A DNA stretch of 22,385 nt from Stramenopiles sp. TOSAG23-2 (lineage: Eukaryota; Sar): contig LT649514.1 in NCBI GenBank assembly GCA_900128395.1, positions 1-22,385 on the forward strand, written 5' to 3'. Shown here piece after piece: positions 7,884 through 16,690 of the stretch (position 1 is its first letter; each line of letters begins with the position of its first letter). The notes beneath the pieces were generated by a model. The model was given only the letters and a program-made list of their open reading frames with translations. It did no database searches and was not told the DNA's origin. Made by a program: the position numbers and the translations under genes.

Positions 7884-9419
7884 TTATTGTTGCTGTTGAA
7901 CTAACAAACTTAATCGTTCAACACATCCTTTTAATTTACCAATTTCCAATACCATGACTAAACAACTTTCAATACCGAATGGACCCATACTTCGTGGCTC
8001 CGTATCTATCCCACTTGTACGTAATGGGCATGTATAACTCAATGTAGCACTATCTCGCAATATTTCGTCCTCAAATTTAACATAATAAATTTGTTCATTT
8101 GTACCACTACCATCATTACTAATTTTTTGTTTCTTTTTACTACGTTTCTTTTTCTTTTTCTTTTTTTTCTTACTGCCGCTGCTACTGTTGCTATTTCCTC
8201 CTGTTATATACACCGTGCTAAATACAATTAAATAATCAAATGAAAGTTCTTTTCTTAATGAATCATTTAAACCACTAGTGTTCCCACTAGCCCATTCAAT
8301 ATCATCTAAAAACGAACGATGCATTGCCGGGGACAATTCAGATGGTAAATTTACCAATCTTTCACTAATCAAAACCCCAACATTTTGTCTATTATTACTT
8401 AATATTTGATTCATTTTTTGTGCATTTGGACATGTACGCAATAAAAACTTTTGCATTTCTTTTGAAGATTGTTTAATATTTTTATTATTAATATTCAAAG
8501 CAGTAATAAATCCAGTAATTGCCTCGTCAACTTTAATGACAGTTCCTACTGCAACTTGATCAATCACTGCGTTTGTAATTTCACTAACACCAAATGATGC
8601 CCATGCAGAATTGGAAATTAATTGGCGTGTCATGTGAAAACAGGATTCATTAAAATCGACAAAATCAAAATTAACATCAACAATCTGTATAATAAATATA
8701 TATATATATATACATATGGATAATAAATACATGTTAGTAAAAGAACATAGTGTATAAATATATATGTATGTACATGTGTGCGTGTGCATGTGTGTCTATA
8801 AAATACATACATTACCTGTACCTTCTGGATTTAAACTAATACCAGCGTCATCTTCTTCATCTTCAGAAGAGGATGAAGAGGATACAAGATGATCATCATT
8901 ATTAGATAAATCAGAAGTACTACGATGTCGCTTTTCATTTTTATTTTTATTTCTTTTTTTCGATGATGATTTTGAGGAAGAAGAGGATGTAGAATTGCCA
9001 GAATATGAACGTATTGGTGGCGGCAATGTCGGGCCTATTACCACAATATTACTATTGTGATTGCTACTATCCATAGATGTGTATTGCAAAGATCGTTTAC
9101 CAAGGCTATTGCGGCTATTACCATGATTATTATTGTATTCCTCTGAATCATCACTATCACTATTTTTATTTTTTTTACTATTACTATATGAAAAATCATC
9201 ATCATCATCAGAATCACCAGGATATATCAAAGGTGAAGTATTTGAACGTTCCCTGGCAACTTGTTCTCCACCAACTCGCAGTAAATGTTCCCCTTCTCGT
9301 CTTAAGCTTTCTAATTCTTCTTTCGTATATTGTTTTTGATTATTACTTATGGGAGCATTATTATTATTATTACTATTATGTCCACGTACAATATTAAATG
9401 AAGATGATATGGAAGTCAT
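7884..9419 (-). CDS. BCCIP: BCCIP/Bcp1-family protein, two exons
   Basis: Exon 1 is 9419-8811 (203 codons) and exon 2 is 8684-7884, giving about 469 residues. BCCIP/Bcp1 proteins act in nuclear export and in ribosome biogenesis as the chaperone of ribosomal protein uL14; the animal protein also binds BRCA2 and p21. Exon 1 encodes a low-complexity, Ser/Asp/Asn-rich N-terminus with acidic runs and a KKRNKNKNEKR basic patch, probably a nuclear signal. Exon 2 starts IVDVNFDFVDFNES, the family entry motif, and continues with VGTVIKVD, GVLISERLVNLPSELSPAMH, FDYLIVFSTVYI and YYVKFEDEILRDSATLSY. A polylysine insertion (about 8130-8172) interrupts the conserved region before the last motif. Without the intron, exon 1 reads into a stop at once, and exon 2 would need a non-conserved start. 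ATG at 9417-9419; TAA stop. Confidence 0.9.
8685..8810 (-). other. Spliceosomal intron in BCCIP (126 bp)
   Basis: The minus-strand intron begins GTATGT (8810-8805), holds an exact TACTAAC branch point (8739-8733) and ends TATACAG (8691-8685). It is phase 0 and joins NPEGTGN to IVDVNFDF, restoring one continuous BCCIP protein. A GT four bases upstream would give the wrong phase and a stop codon. It contains a (TA)n array between the branch point and the acceptor. These are budding-yeast-type strong splice signals. Confidence 0.88.
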
Positions 9420-9807
9420 ATTGTTTTAATTATTTAATTTATTTTAAAGTATTTCTTTATTGATTTTTTTTCCCCCTTTATATTTATAATATATATATGT
9501 CTTATTTTATATATATATATATATATTGTATTAGTAAGATATACTATTATATATACTCTCTATATATACATATGGTATATGTTAATGTATATACGACATT
9601 CTATAGATACTAGTTGTATTATTTCCAGATTGCATGCACTCCTGGCGGCACTACTGTGCACTACTTATAATCTTCGATTTAAATTTTTTTTTTTTTTTTT
9701 TTCTATTTCTGAAGAATTTAAAAATCCTCTCTATACAGCTGGTGTGTCCATGTTAATTTTTATAACTACTCACTATTGATTTTGATCAAAAAAAGGTGTA
9801 ATTTTAG
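9420..9807. other. Divergent region with unresolved 5' end of the PIP-box gene
   Basis: The BCCIP-proximal part has (TA)n arrays (about 9491-9499 and 9511-9528). A run of about 18 T (around 9684-9702) follows and could be a polypyrimidine tract. A plus-strand frame from ATG 9579 stays open to 9779. It is in the same phase as the downstream exon and may hold its coding start, but the poly-T stretch makes this doubtful. Confidence 0.4.
9742..9807 (+). other. Possible 66-bp intron before the PIP-box exon
   Basis: A donor GTGTGT at 9742, a near-consensus branch TACTCAC (about 9766-9772) and an acceptor TTTTAG ending at 9807 would splice out the two in-frame stops at 9777-9785. Phase 1 on both sides joins NPLYTAG to STYPKRICLD in frame. 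This is an inference from frame and motif only. Confidence 0.35.
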
Positions 9808-10142
9808 GATCAACGTATCCAAAACGAATTTGTTTGGATATTACTGCAGCAAGAAATAATAGTAAAACAGCAGTCCTGGAAATGCGTAGAGACAACCAAG
9901 CATTTAATGATGAAGGTGGTTATGATGTAATTTTACTGCCTGATGGATCACGCTCTCGAGTATTCACAAGAAGAGACTTACGGTTGAACCGTGATGGTTC
10001 CATTAAAGTATTCAAAGGGAAAAAACGGACGAAGAAGGAAGGGAAGAAGGCAAAGAAGAAAACAAAGAACAAAATAGCAAAAGATAACAATCAAAAATCT
10101 ATTACGAGTTTCTTTGCAATAAGTACTACTACTGCTTTCTAA
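9808..10142 (+). CDS. Small basic protein with C-terminal PCNA-binding (PIP) box, 5' end unresolved
   Basis: This terminal exon encodes about 110 residues that I cannot assign to a family. It reads STYPKRICLDITAARNNSK, then a Gly/Asp segment with YDVILLPDGSRSRVF, then a Lys-rich stretch (from KGKKRTKK on) that looks like a nuclear signal or DNA-binding tail. Nine residues before the stop comes QKSITSFF (10092-10115), an exact match to the PIP consensus Q-x-x-hydrophobic-x-x-aromatic-aromatic used by replication and repair proteins to dock on PCNA. The frame is open from 9786 with no ATG until 9882, so either a 5' exon is spliced on (see the possible intron at 9742-9807) or translation starts at 9882 and loses the ITAARNNSK part. 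Stop TAA. It converges on the LEKR1-like gene and diverges from BCCIP. Confidence 0.6.
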
Positions 10143-10362
10143 AAAGATTAAAAGTTAAGGAGAAGTCAGGAAATTGCATCTGTAGAGTGCAAATGATAAA
10201 AATATGTATCATATACGAAGTTCGTGCGTAGAAAAAAACATGCGAACCACGTTCGTAATTTAACGGTTCGTAATACGTATACAATTGTGTGTAACATGCT
10301 GTACAAAATGATTAAAAATATTTTGCTTTTTATTTTATTTTATACGAACCGTATATTTTTAT
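10143..10362. other. Convergent 3' junction with GTTCGT motifs and inverted repeat
   Basis: The spacer holds three GTTCGT copies (about 10219, 10252, 10266), and a 10-bp perfect inverted repeat, ACGGTTCGTA at 10263-10272 and TACGAACCGT at 10343-10352. In RNA the repeat could fold into a stem closing a 70-base loop between the two converging genes. A TGCGTA hexamer lies at 10225-10230. Confidence 0.5.
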
Positions 10363-12369
10363 TTACCCACGTCGATATTGTTTCAACTCATCTAATAAAC
10401 CTTGCCTTTCCCTACATTGCCGATGTACAGTTGCTTCTAAATTACCAATTTCTTGATCTTTCTTACGGATTTTTTCAGATAATTTTATTAAATGTCTTTC
10501 CAACATTTCAAGCCCATCGCTAGTTTCTTTATCTTTGCTACCTTTCATATCTTCCATTTCTGCACGTAAACGTTCTATTTCCCATTGCTTTGATTTAATT
10601 TCTTTTATTGCATTTATTTTTTCAGCTTCAATTTGTTTAATATCGTTATTTTTCTCTTTAATTTGATTGTTTAATTGATGTACTTGTTCCATTAAAGCAA
10701 TAAATCGATTTTTTTCATTTTCTAATTCTTGCATTAATTTTTTATTTTCAATATCTAATTCATGCGCTTTACTTTGCGCTTTGATTTTATCTTTTTTACA
10801 AGTTTCAATTTCTTCTTTGAAATCTACTTTGACTTGTTCAATTTTATTATCACAATCAATTTTTAATTTATCCATTTCCATCCGATGTTGATGTTTTAAT
10901 CTTTCTATTTGTGATCTATACTCCGCCTTCGCTGCATCTAATTTTTCTTGCATTTCTGTTGCTAATGATTTATCATTTTTATGTAAACTTTTGAAATTTT
11001 CATATTCATGTTGAATATTTTCTAATTGCAATACAGTTGCATTTAATTTTTCTGTCAACGTATCAATTTCTTTTGTATATTCAGCTTTTTTCACTTTACC
11101 ATTTTCTTGCAATATTTTAATTTCATCATTTGCAGAAGTTAAAAATTTTTCTAAATTTTGTATAGTAGACTTGGACGTTGATTTTTCTAATAATAAATCA
11201 TTTTTTAAACGTGTATTTTCCTTCATCAAATGTTTATTTTCATCTTTCATTTCATTTAATGCGGTTTTTGCGTTTTGCAATTTTGTATTTAATAACGTTA
11301 TTTGTTGATTTAATTCTTTTATTTGTGTTTCTTGTTGATTTACTTTTTTCTTCAAATCATTCATGTCATTTAATAGTTGATCATGTTTCTCATTGTGTGA
11401 ATTACCTAATTGTTTTGCATTTTTCTCCATTTGCTTCAATTCATTTTTTAAATCTTGAGAATTTTTAATTTCATTTTGTAATTGTTCTTTGATGTTTTTC
11501 ATTTCGTTTTCATGATTAAATTTCATATTTTCTTCTATTTTTAAATGTTTATTTTCCACTTCTGTTGTCTTTGTTCGTAATTGTTCCTCTAGACGGCGCA
11601 CATCTGATTTCCATTCTTCTTCTAATATTTCAATTTGTCCTTTCAATGTTTTGCGTAATTCATCACCTTTCTCCCTGGATTCAATTTCTTTCTTTAAACG
11701 AAGAGCCATAACTTGGACTTCGTTTAATGTACTTTGCATCAATAAGCCCATATCTTTAATACTAGCACTTGCATCATTTCGTATACTTTTTAATGCATCT
11801 TTTTCACGTTTTAAAGCACCTTTTACTGCACTCAATGCTCTGCGTTGTTTTTCCATAAATAATTTTGCTTTATTTCCATTGAAACGTTGAACTTTACATT
11901 CTTCTTCTAACATTTCAATTTTTGCTGATAATGCGTTGGTACGAGCAATCCATTCTTCTTCTAATATGGCCATTTGATTTTTTTGCGCAGTTTGATGCGT
12001 TTCATGCAATTGATCTAATTTTCGTTTCAACTTGTCAAAATCTTTCAATCGTTTTGAATATTGTTTTATCTTATTTTCTGAATCTTCTAACCTTTTTTCC
12101 AACTCTTTAATTTCACTAAATACTAAATATGATACCCCACAAAATTTACAAACAGTATCTTGTCGTTCCATCTCTTGAACTTCCTTTGGCAATTCTTTCC
12201 TCGTCGGTCCATTATGCAATTCATCTCGTGTTGGATGTTTACTACTATTAACTGTTCTAGAAAAATGTTTCCCACCCGAACGACGTCGAACGACAGTCCT
12301 TGCACCTACACCTGGTGGTAAGTTATTCCCACCAGCATTGCTAGATGGTGGTTGTGGCTGTCTTTCCAT
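10363..12369 (-). CDS. LEKR1-like long coiled-coil protein
   Basis: The 668-residue protein has a Pro/Gly/Arg-rich basic head (1-65), then the motif DTVCKFCGVSYLVFSEIKELEKRLE around residues 71-95. From there to the end it is almost unbroken heptad coiled coil rich in Glu, Lys, Leu and Gln, with no long low-complexity interruption. A single C-x2-C-GVSYL box followed by coiled coil resembles vertebrate LEKR1 (leucine-, glutamate- and lysine-rich protein 1), whose role is poorly known. Only two cysteines of a zinc site are visible, so it may be a half site completed by dimerisation. ATG at 12367-12369; TAA stop. It diverges from the serine hydrolase. The coiled-coil call is firm; the LEKR1 identity is from motif memory. 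Confidence 0.85.
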   Translation of the reverse strand: MERQPQPPSSNAGGNNLPPGVGARTVVRRRSGGKHFSRTVNSSKHPTRDELHNGPTRKELPKEVQEMERQDTVCKFCGVSYLVFSEIKELEKRLEDSENKIKQYSKRLKDFDKLKRKLDQLHETHQTAQKNQMAILEEEWIARTNALSAKIEMLEEECKVQRFNGNKAKLFMEKQRRALSAVKGALKREKDALKSIRNDASASIKDMGLLMQSTLNEVQVMALRLKKEIESREKGDELRKTLKGQIEILEEEWKSDVRRLEEQLRTKTTEVENKHLKIEENMKFNHENEMKNIKEQLQNEIKNSQDLKNELKQMEKNAKQLGNSHNEKHDQLLNDMNDLKKKVNQQETQIKELNQQITLLNTKLQNAKTALNEMKDENKHLMKENTRLKNDLLLEKSTSKSTIQNLEKFLTSANDEIKILQENGKVKKAEYTKEIDTLTEKLNATVLQLENIQHEYENFKSLHKNDKSLATEMQEKLDAAKAEYRSQIERLKHQHRMEMDKLKIDCDNKIEQVKVDFKEEIETCKKDKIKAQSKAHELDIENKKLMQELENEKNRFIALMEQVHQLNNQIKEKNNDIKQIEAEKINAIKEIKSKQWEIERLRAEMEDMKGSKDKETSDGLEMLERHLIKLSEKIRKKDQEIGNLEATVHRQCRERQGLLDELKQYRRG

Positions 12370-13106
12370 ATGTTTATTTTTTAATTTGTATCTATCTATC
12401 TATATATGTAATATATATATTTGTTTTCTAATATATATATATATGTATGTAGTACTTGTTATAATTATATATAAATTAATTTTATTGCTCTGTGTCTATG
12501 TTTATACCTGGCTGGATATATATATATATATATTATACCAAGCGTTCTTGTATATTCTACTACTGTATAGATGATATGTGCATATATCTGGTCGTAATAG
12601 ATATAGTAATTGTGTGGATATAATATATATGAAACGTTTTTTATTATTGCGTACTTTTTATTGTATATTTGTATCCCTTAAAATAGAATATATACTGTAT
12701 TAAAATGTAGAATTGATTTGTATCACGTGTGCTTATATTGACTAAACACACATGACGTTGAATGTTGTTCCGATTATATTTAATGCTATTTCACCAGGCC
12801 ATGACCAAGAGAATATGGATATTAATATCAATATCCCCTTAAAATGGACGATTATTATTATTATTATTTACTCATTGATGGACCATAACTCATTTATACC
12901 TGGTAGTATATTATCGATAGAGAGTTGTAACTCTATGTCTAACGTTTTTTAAAACTTCTTTTATGAATTTATATAAATATAAAAAATATGATAGAATAAA
13001 TAATTACAAAATTAAATAATTTGTATATGATACTACAAATAAAACAACGAAAGAATATAATAAAAAACTTTAAACAAAGAAAATACAGACAAGCGAAGAG
13101 ATACAT
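12370..13106. other. Divergent intergenic region, LEKR1-like / serine hydrolase
   Basis: This is 737 bp of promoter space with several (TA)n arrays (about 12410, 12431-12443, 12518-12533) near the LEKR1 start. A plus frame at 12752-12952 (66 codons) is less AT-rich than its surroundings and includes six ATT codons, but matches no family I know. I do not annotate it as a gene. Confidence 0.45.
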
Positions 13107-14342
13107 ATGTCGAAAGTACAATTGAAAGACCCAAATAATTTGTGGGGAAAATCATTAGGATATCCTACTTCTCCAGGGTATAAAAGTAAATTAGGTGCCT
13201 TGCTTGATGATAGAAAATTTACCCGTATAGGCAATTATAGCCATGGGTACGAAAAAGTTTTTCCACATCATATTATCAAACCAAGTAATGAACCGTTTCA
13301 ATTTGATGATGGGAGCCCACCTATATATCAAGATACATTTGAATATCGTTATGGTCGAGAAATGTATGAATTAGAAGACTATTTTAAGCAATATCCTGTC
13401 ACCTCGTTCATGATAGCTCGAAAAGGTAAAATATTTGTTGAAAAATATTTACACGAAAGAAATAATAAACATAGGTTTCAAAGTTGGAGTATGGCAAAAT
13501 CAGTTACATCATTATTATTAGGCATATGTTTAGATTCAAACTGGATTGATTCCATTGATGACACAGTGGAAAAATACGTACCTGAATTAAAAGGAACACT
13601 GCATGGCCAATCCACTATTAGGAATTTAGGTAATATGGCATCTGGTGCAGAAATTACACATATGAGCGAGGATTATAATTCATTATATCCTCGATGTTTT
13701 TCGTTTCCCGAAAATACAGATATATTACCAGTCGTAGCCGGATGGAATAAAAAATCAAATGCACCACCAGGTGCAACATTTAATTATAATGAATTATGTG
13801 CATTAACAATTGGTATATTAATACGAAAAGTTGCAAACATGACACTTTCACAACTGTTTGAACAACGCATTTATCAACCAATGGGTGGTGAAGATGAAGT
13901 GACATGGAGTACCGACTCCAAAGGAAATGAATTCAATTGCATTGGTATTGGCATGACAACTCGTGATTGGTGTAGATTAGGCATGTTAATAGCAGGGAAA
14001 GGTTTCATGAATAAGAAACAAATTATAAGTGAAAAGTATGTAAACGAATTTACCAGTTGGGATTTATCAAAGGATAAACATTTATGGTCAAAAAATAAAC
14101 ATATCAACTCCACGATGTTGCAAGAACAAGGTGTTCTAGGATGTGGATATAAACTTTTTTTCTGGCATCAAAAGCCGGATGGGTCACAGCCAACTTTTTC
14201 AGGACATAATGGTCAATATATAGTTATTGATATACCAAGTGGCACAGTTATGGTAATGACAGGTGTATCAGAGGAAGGCCCATGGCAAGTAGAAGCAAAT
14301 GCTATTTTCCAAGCAGCGATTAATATGAAAGGGAAGAAATGA
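13107..14342 (+). CDS. Class-C beta-lactamase-fold serine hydrolase (NylB-like)
   Basis: The 411-residue protein belongs to the beta-lactamase/transpeptidase-like superfamily. The catalytic SxxK is SMAK at 128-131 within SWSMAKSVTSLLLGICLD. A YxN-type tyrosine lies in NYNE (226-229), and the KTG-equivalent is HNG (367-369) in FSGHNGQYIV. The wording around these motifs (DDTVEKYVPELKG, SIRNLG-type segments, PPGATFNYNE, MTTRDWCRLGMLIAGKG) most recalls bacterial esterases and 6-aminohexanoate-dimer hydrolases (NylB type) rather than true beta-lactamases or LACTB. The substrate is probably an ester or amide and cannot be read from sequence. There is no signal peptide or membrane helix, so a cytosolic place is likely. 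ATG at 13107, TGA stop. It may be an old bacterial acquisition, but its codon use looks like that of its neighbours. Confidence 0.9.
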   Translation: MSKVQLKDPNNLWGKSLGYPTSPGYKSKLGALLDDRKFTRIGNYSHGYEKVFPHHIIKPSNEPFQFDDGSPPIYQDTFEYRYGREMYELEDYFKQYPVTSFMIARKGKIFVEKYLHERNNKHRFQSWSMAKSVTSLLLGICLDSNWIDSIDDTVEKYVPELKGTLHGQSTIRNLGNMASGAEITHMSEDYNSLYPRCFSFPENTDILPVVAGWNKKSNAPPGATFNYNELCALTIGILIRKVANMTLSQLFEQRIYQPMGGEDEVTWSTDSKGNEFNCIGIGMTTRDWCRLGMLIAGKGFMNKKQIISEKYVNEFTSWDLSKDKHLWSKNKHINSTMLQEQGVLGCGYKLFFWHQKPDGSQPTFSGHNGQYIVIDIPSGTVMVMTGVSEEGPWQVEANAIFQAAINMKGKK

Positions 14343-14400
14343 GATGCGAGAGAAAAAAAAGTCTGTGTCTGTGTCTGTGCGTGTGTAGTGTTTTTAAAGG

Positions 14401-14406
14401 AATAAA
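14401..14406 (+). promoter_or_regulatory. AATAAA polyadenylation-like signal
   Basis: An AATAAA lies 59 bases after the serine hydrolase stop codon, downstream of a GT-rich tract. The distance is normal for a short 3' UTR, but chance occurrence is common at this base composition. Confidence 0.3.
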
Positions 14407-14725
14407 GATATATGCATACTTACTATCATATAATGTTTAATTAATGCATAATTTATTTTTAATTTACTCATGATAATTCCTACTCTCCAGAAAGAATACA
14501 ATAACTGAGACAAATCTATCTCACTAAACTGAAAGATGGACAATGAATCGTAACATTGCGATAGAGTTCATCTTGATCATATATGCATAAAACAATTATT
14601 GCCAAATAGTGTTATTATTACGTACATTTTTATTTAAAAAAAATATTTTTTAAAAATTAAAAAATTACAAAAGTACTTCGTATATGATATTTAAAGTGTA
14701 TTTTTAATGATCTGGTTAAAATCTA

Positions 14726-14773
14726 AAGTGTGTATTAAAAAGAGTCTGACGACGCAGACTAAGTGTGTATTAA
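14726..14773. repeat. Hairpin bracketed by 13-bp direct repeats
   Basis: AAGTGTGTATTAA occurs at 14726-14738 and again at 14761-14773. Between them lies a perfect 6-bp stem, AGTCTG (14743-14748) and CAGACT (14755-14760), with the loop ACGACG. The right repeat abuts the stem; the left is four bases away. It resembles an excision or insertion scar, but is too short to call an element. Confidence 0.7.
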
Positions 14774-14815
14774 TATTATAATTTAAATACCTTATTATAA
14801 ATGTTCACAACTCTT

Positions 14816-16339
14816 TTAAGCATTGACTGCATACCTCGATTCACCATTCGCAACACTACTATTCCAAATTATAAATTTATTAGCATATACATCTGCTTCA
14901 ATGGATATATGTGTACTTTGTATACTTGGTTCAATTGAAACAGCATTTTTATCAATAGTAATTCCACTTAATGTATAATTATTTATAGCAAACGATAATT
15001 CTGCATAACAATTTGCACTGACAAGCATTGGATCCTTACGCTTACGTATCTTTTGATAATTATCTCCAGATTCAAGACCATCCAAATCATCTTTTGCATA
15101 AACATTCCATGATGTTCTCGCTTCAAATTTCCCCATTTTATTTTGTGCATATGTATTGTATTCTAAACCGACAATTGATGCATCATTATCATCAACTTGT
15201 TTATCAACATTATTGTTATCTTTATTGTTGTTGTTATCATTATTAGAGTAATCATGTAACTTTATTGGCATTTCATCACCAGTGCAAATTCCACGATCAA
15301 TCCCAGGTGCAACAATTGGTGTTGATGGTGGAGTAGGCAAACGAGCTGGTGATTCTAACGTTTTTGATGCAAATTGAATAGTCCCTGATAATATTGCATC
15401 TAGCCCTTGAGCGAAAAAATTTGAACCTAATGTCCATACCATAGAATTTTCATTTGCAGCTAGAATAACAGAGCCATATGATGGAGTCAACGCATGGGAT
15501 ATAATCCTTCCATAATTTTTCCATGGTAAGCGTATAGTTGCCTCTTTCATTAAATTTCTATAATTCGCCAACATTCCCCATTTCAAAGTTAAACGAACAT
15601 TTACACGTTTTTCTGAAACATCAGTTACTTGATATGTTGCTGACAATGGCAATTTTGTTTTTGCTGGCAAGGTAAAGCTATATCTACATAATTCAATTAT
15701 ATGGTTTGGTGGTGTGAAAATTATTAATTTACTATCTATTTCTGCTGGAGGCAATGCGCAAGTATCGACTAACATATCCGTTAAAGCATTTGCAGTACTC
15801 AATGGCAAACTAACACGTGGTACACCATTCAATGTTGCATCGCATGTGATGATACCAGAAAGTGTCCATACATCCTCCACGCCTTTACGTCCATATTGTA
15901 TGCATTGGATTTCTTCTCGAACATGTAATTTTAATTTTTGTGCACTGTTTTGCAATATATATGGTTTCCACGCAGGTCGTTTTTGCACGCTTGTCTCTGA
16001 TTCTTTGAAACCACGAGCATGTAACTCATTGATAACATGTGCATCAGTCTCTAATGGTGTACCAAATGGTATCATGCTACTTATTTGACATTGCACAATT
16101 GCCAATTTATCACTACCAAATTTAGGTGCACATGGTTTTATAACATACACTAAAGCTTCTAAAAAAGCAAAAGACGAAGTTACACATGGTAACTGAATGG
16201 CTCTAGGTCTATCCTTTGGTAATCTCGCGATAGGAAAACCATCCACTTCTGGTAACACAACTAAGAAAACATTTAATCTATGCAATACAACAATTGGCCA
16301 TAAGACTAATATATTAGTATTATTAATATTACCATTTTG

Positions 16340-16372
<33 letters not shown>

Positions 16373-16690
16373 GGTATCATTATTGCTCTTATTATTGCGT
16401 GCATTATTTGTTAATGGTGTTCTACGTGTAAGTCCAAAAATGGGATATTCAGGTGAAAATGAATGATGAAAATGCTTTAAATAATCATCTTGAAATAATT
16501 TTGAAAATTCTCTATCGTCTGGTACAGCTACTTCTTTATATGATAAATATTTATTATTATCATTGGAATTATCACTTTCATGATATTTTTCATGTCGTAA
16601 TCTTACCCTTCTTTCTACCGTGGAAAATTTTCTACTAAGTAATACACCACCAGATTCATTCAATAGCCATAATCCTCTAATAGAACACAT
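14816..16690 (-). CDS. AP5M1: AP-5 adaptor complex mu subunit
   Basis: The 624-residue protein is the medium (mu5) subunit of AP-5, the late-endosome adaptor that works with SPG11/SPG15 rather than clathrin. The N-terminus (SIRGLWLLNESGGVLLSRKFSTVERRVR) matches the longin-like start of mu5. The mu homology domain holds the family landmarks KRPAWKPYI, EDVWTLSGIITCDATLNGVP (from about 270), FTPPNHIIELCRYS, the ICTGDE block and the end IIWNSS (about 606-611), equivalent to human YYIWNS. Low-complexity insertions are a polyasparagine run (about 107-117) and an Asn/Asp-rich stretch of about 85-100 residues (about 475-560) between the ICTGDE block and the last conserved strands. The human protein has 490 residues, so the insertions explain the extra length. 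ATG at 16688-16690; TAA stop. It is divergent from CASP. Confidence 0.92.

Larger units (their letters stand above)
14343..14815. other. Convergent 3' junction, serine hydrolase / AP-5 mu
   Basis: These 473 bp lie between two stop codons. They hold a GT-rich tract (14361-14390), an AATAAA (14401-14406) suited to polyadenylation of the serine hydrolase, and a small hairpin flanked by 13-bp direct repeats (14726-14773). No gene is seen. Confidence 0.5.

Noticed and set aside
7884-8789. BCCIP starting at the ATG at 8789 as a single-exon gene
   Set aside because: The first 35 residues of that reading are translated intron (TA-rich and Tyr/Ile-rich). The GTATGT/TACTAAC/CAG intron joins the conserved IVDVNFDF start to the acidic exon 1 in frame.
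12752-12952. Possible 66-codon gene on the plus strand
   Set aside because: It begins with ATG and is less AT-rich than its flanks, but it includes an ATT repeat and matches no family I know. It could be chance, and I cannot support it as a gene.
13107-14342. Antibiotic-resistance beta-lactamase
   Set aside because: The fold motifs are shared, but the surrounding sequence resembles cytosolic esterase/amide hydrolases, and there is no secretion signal.
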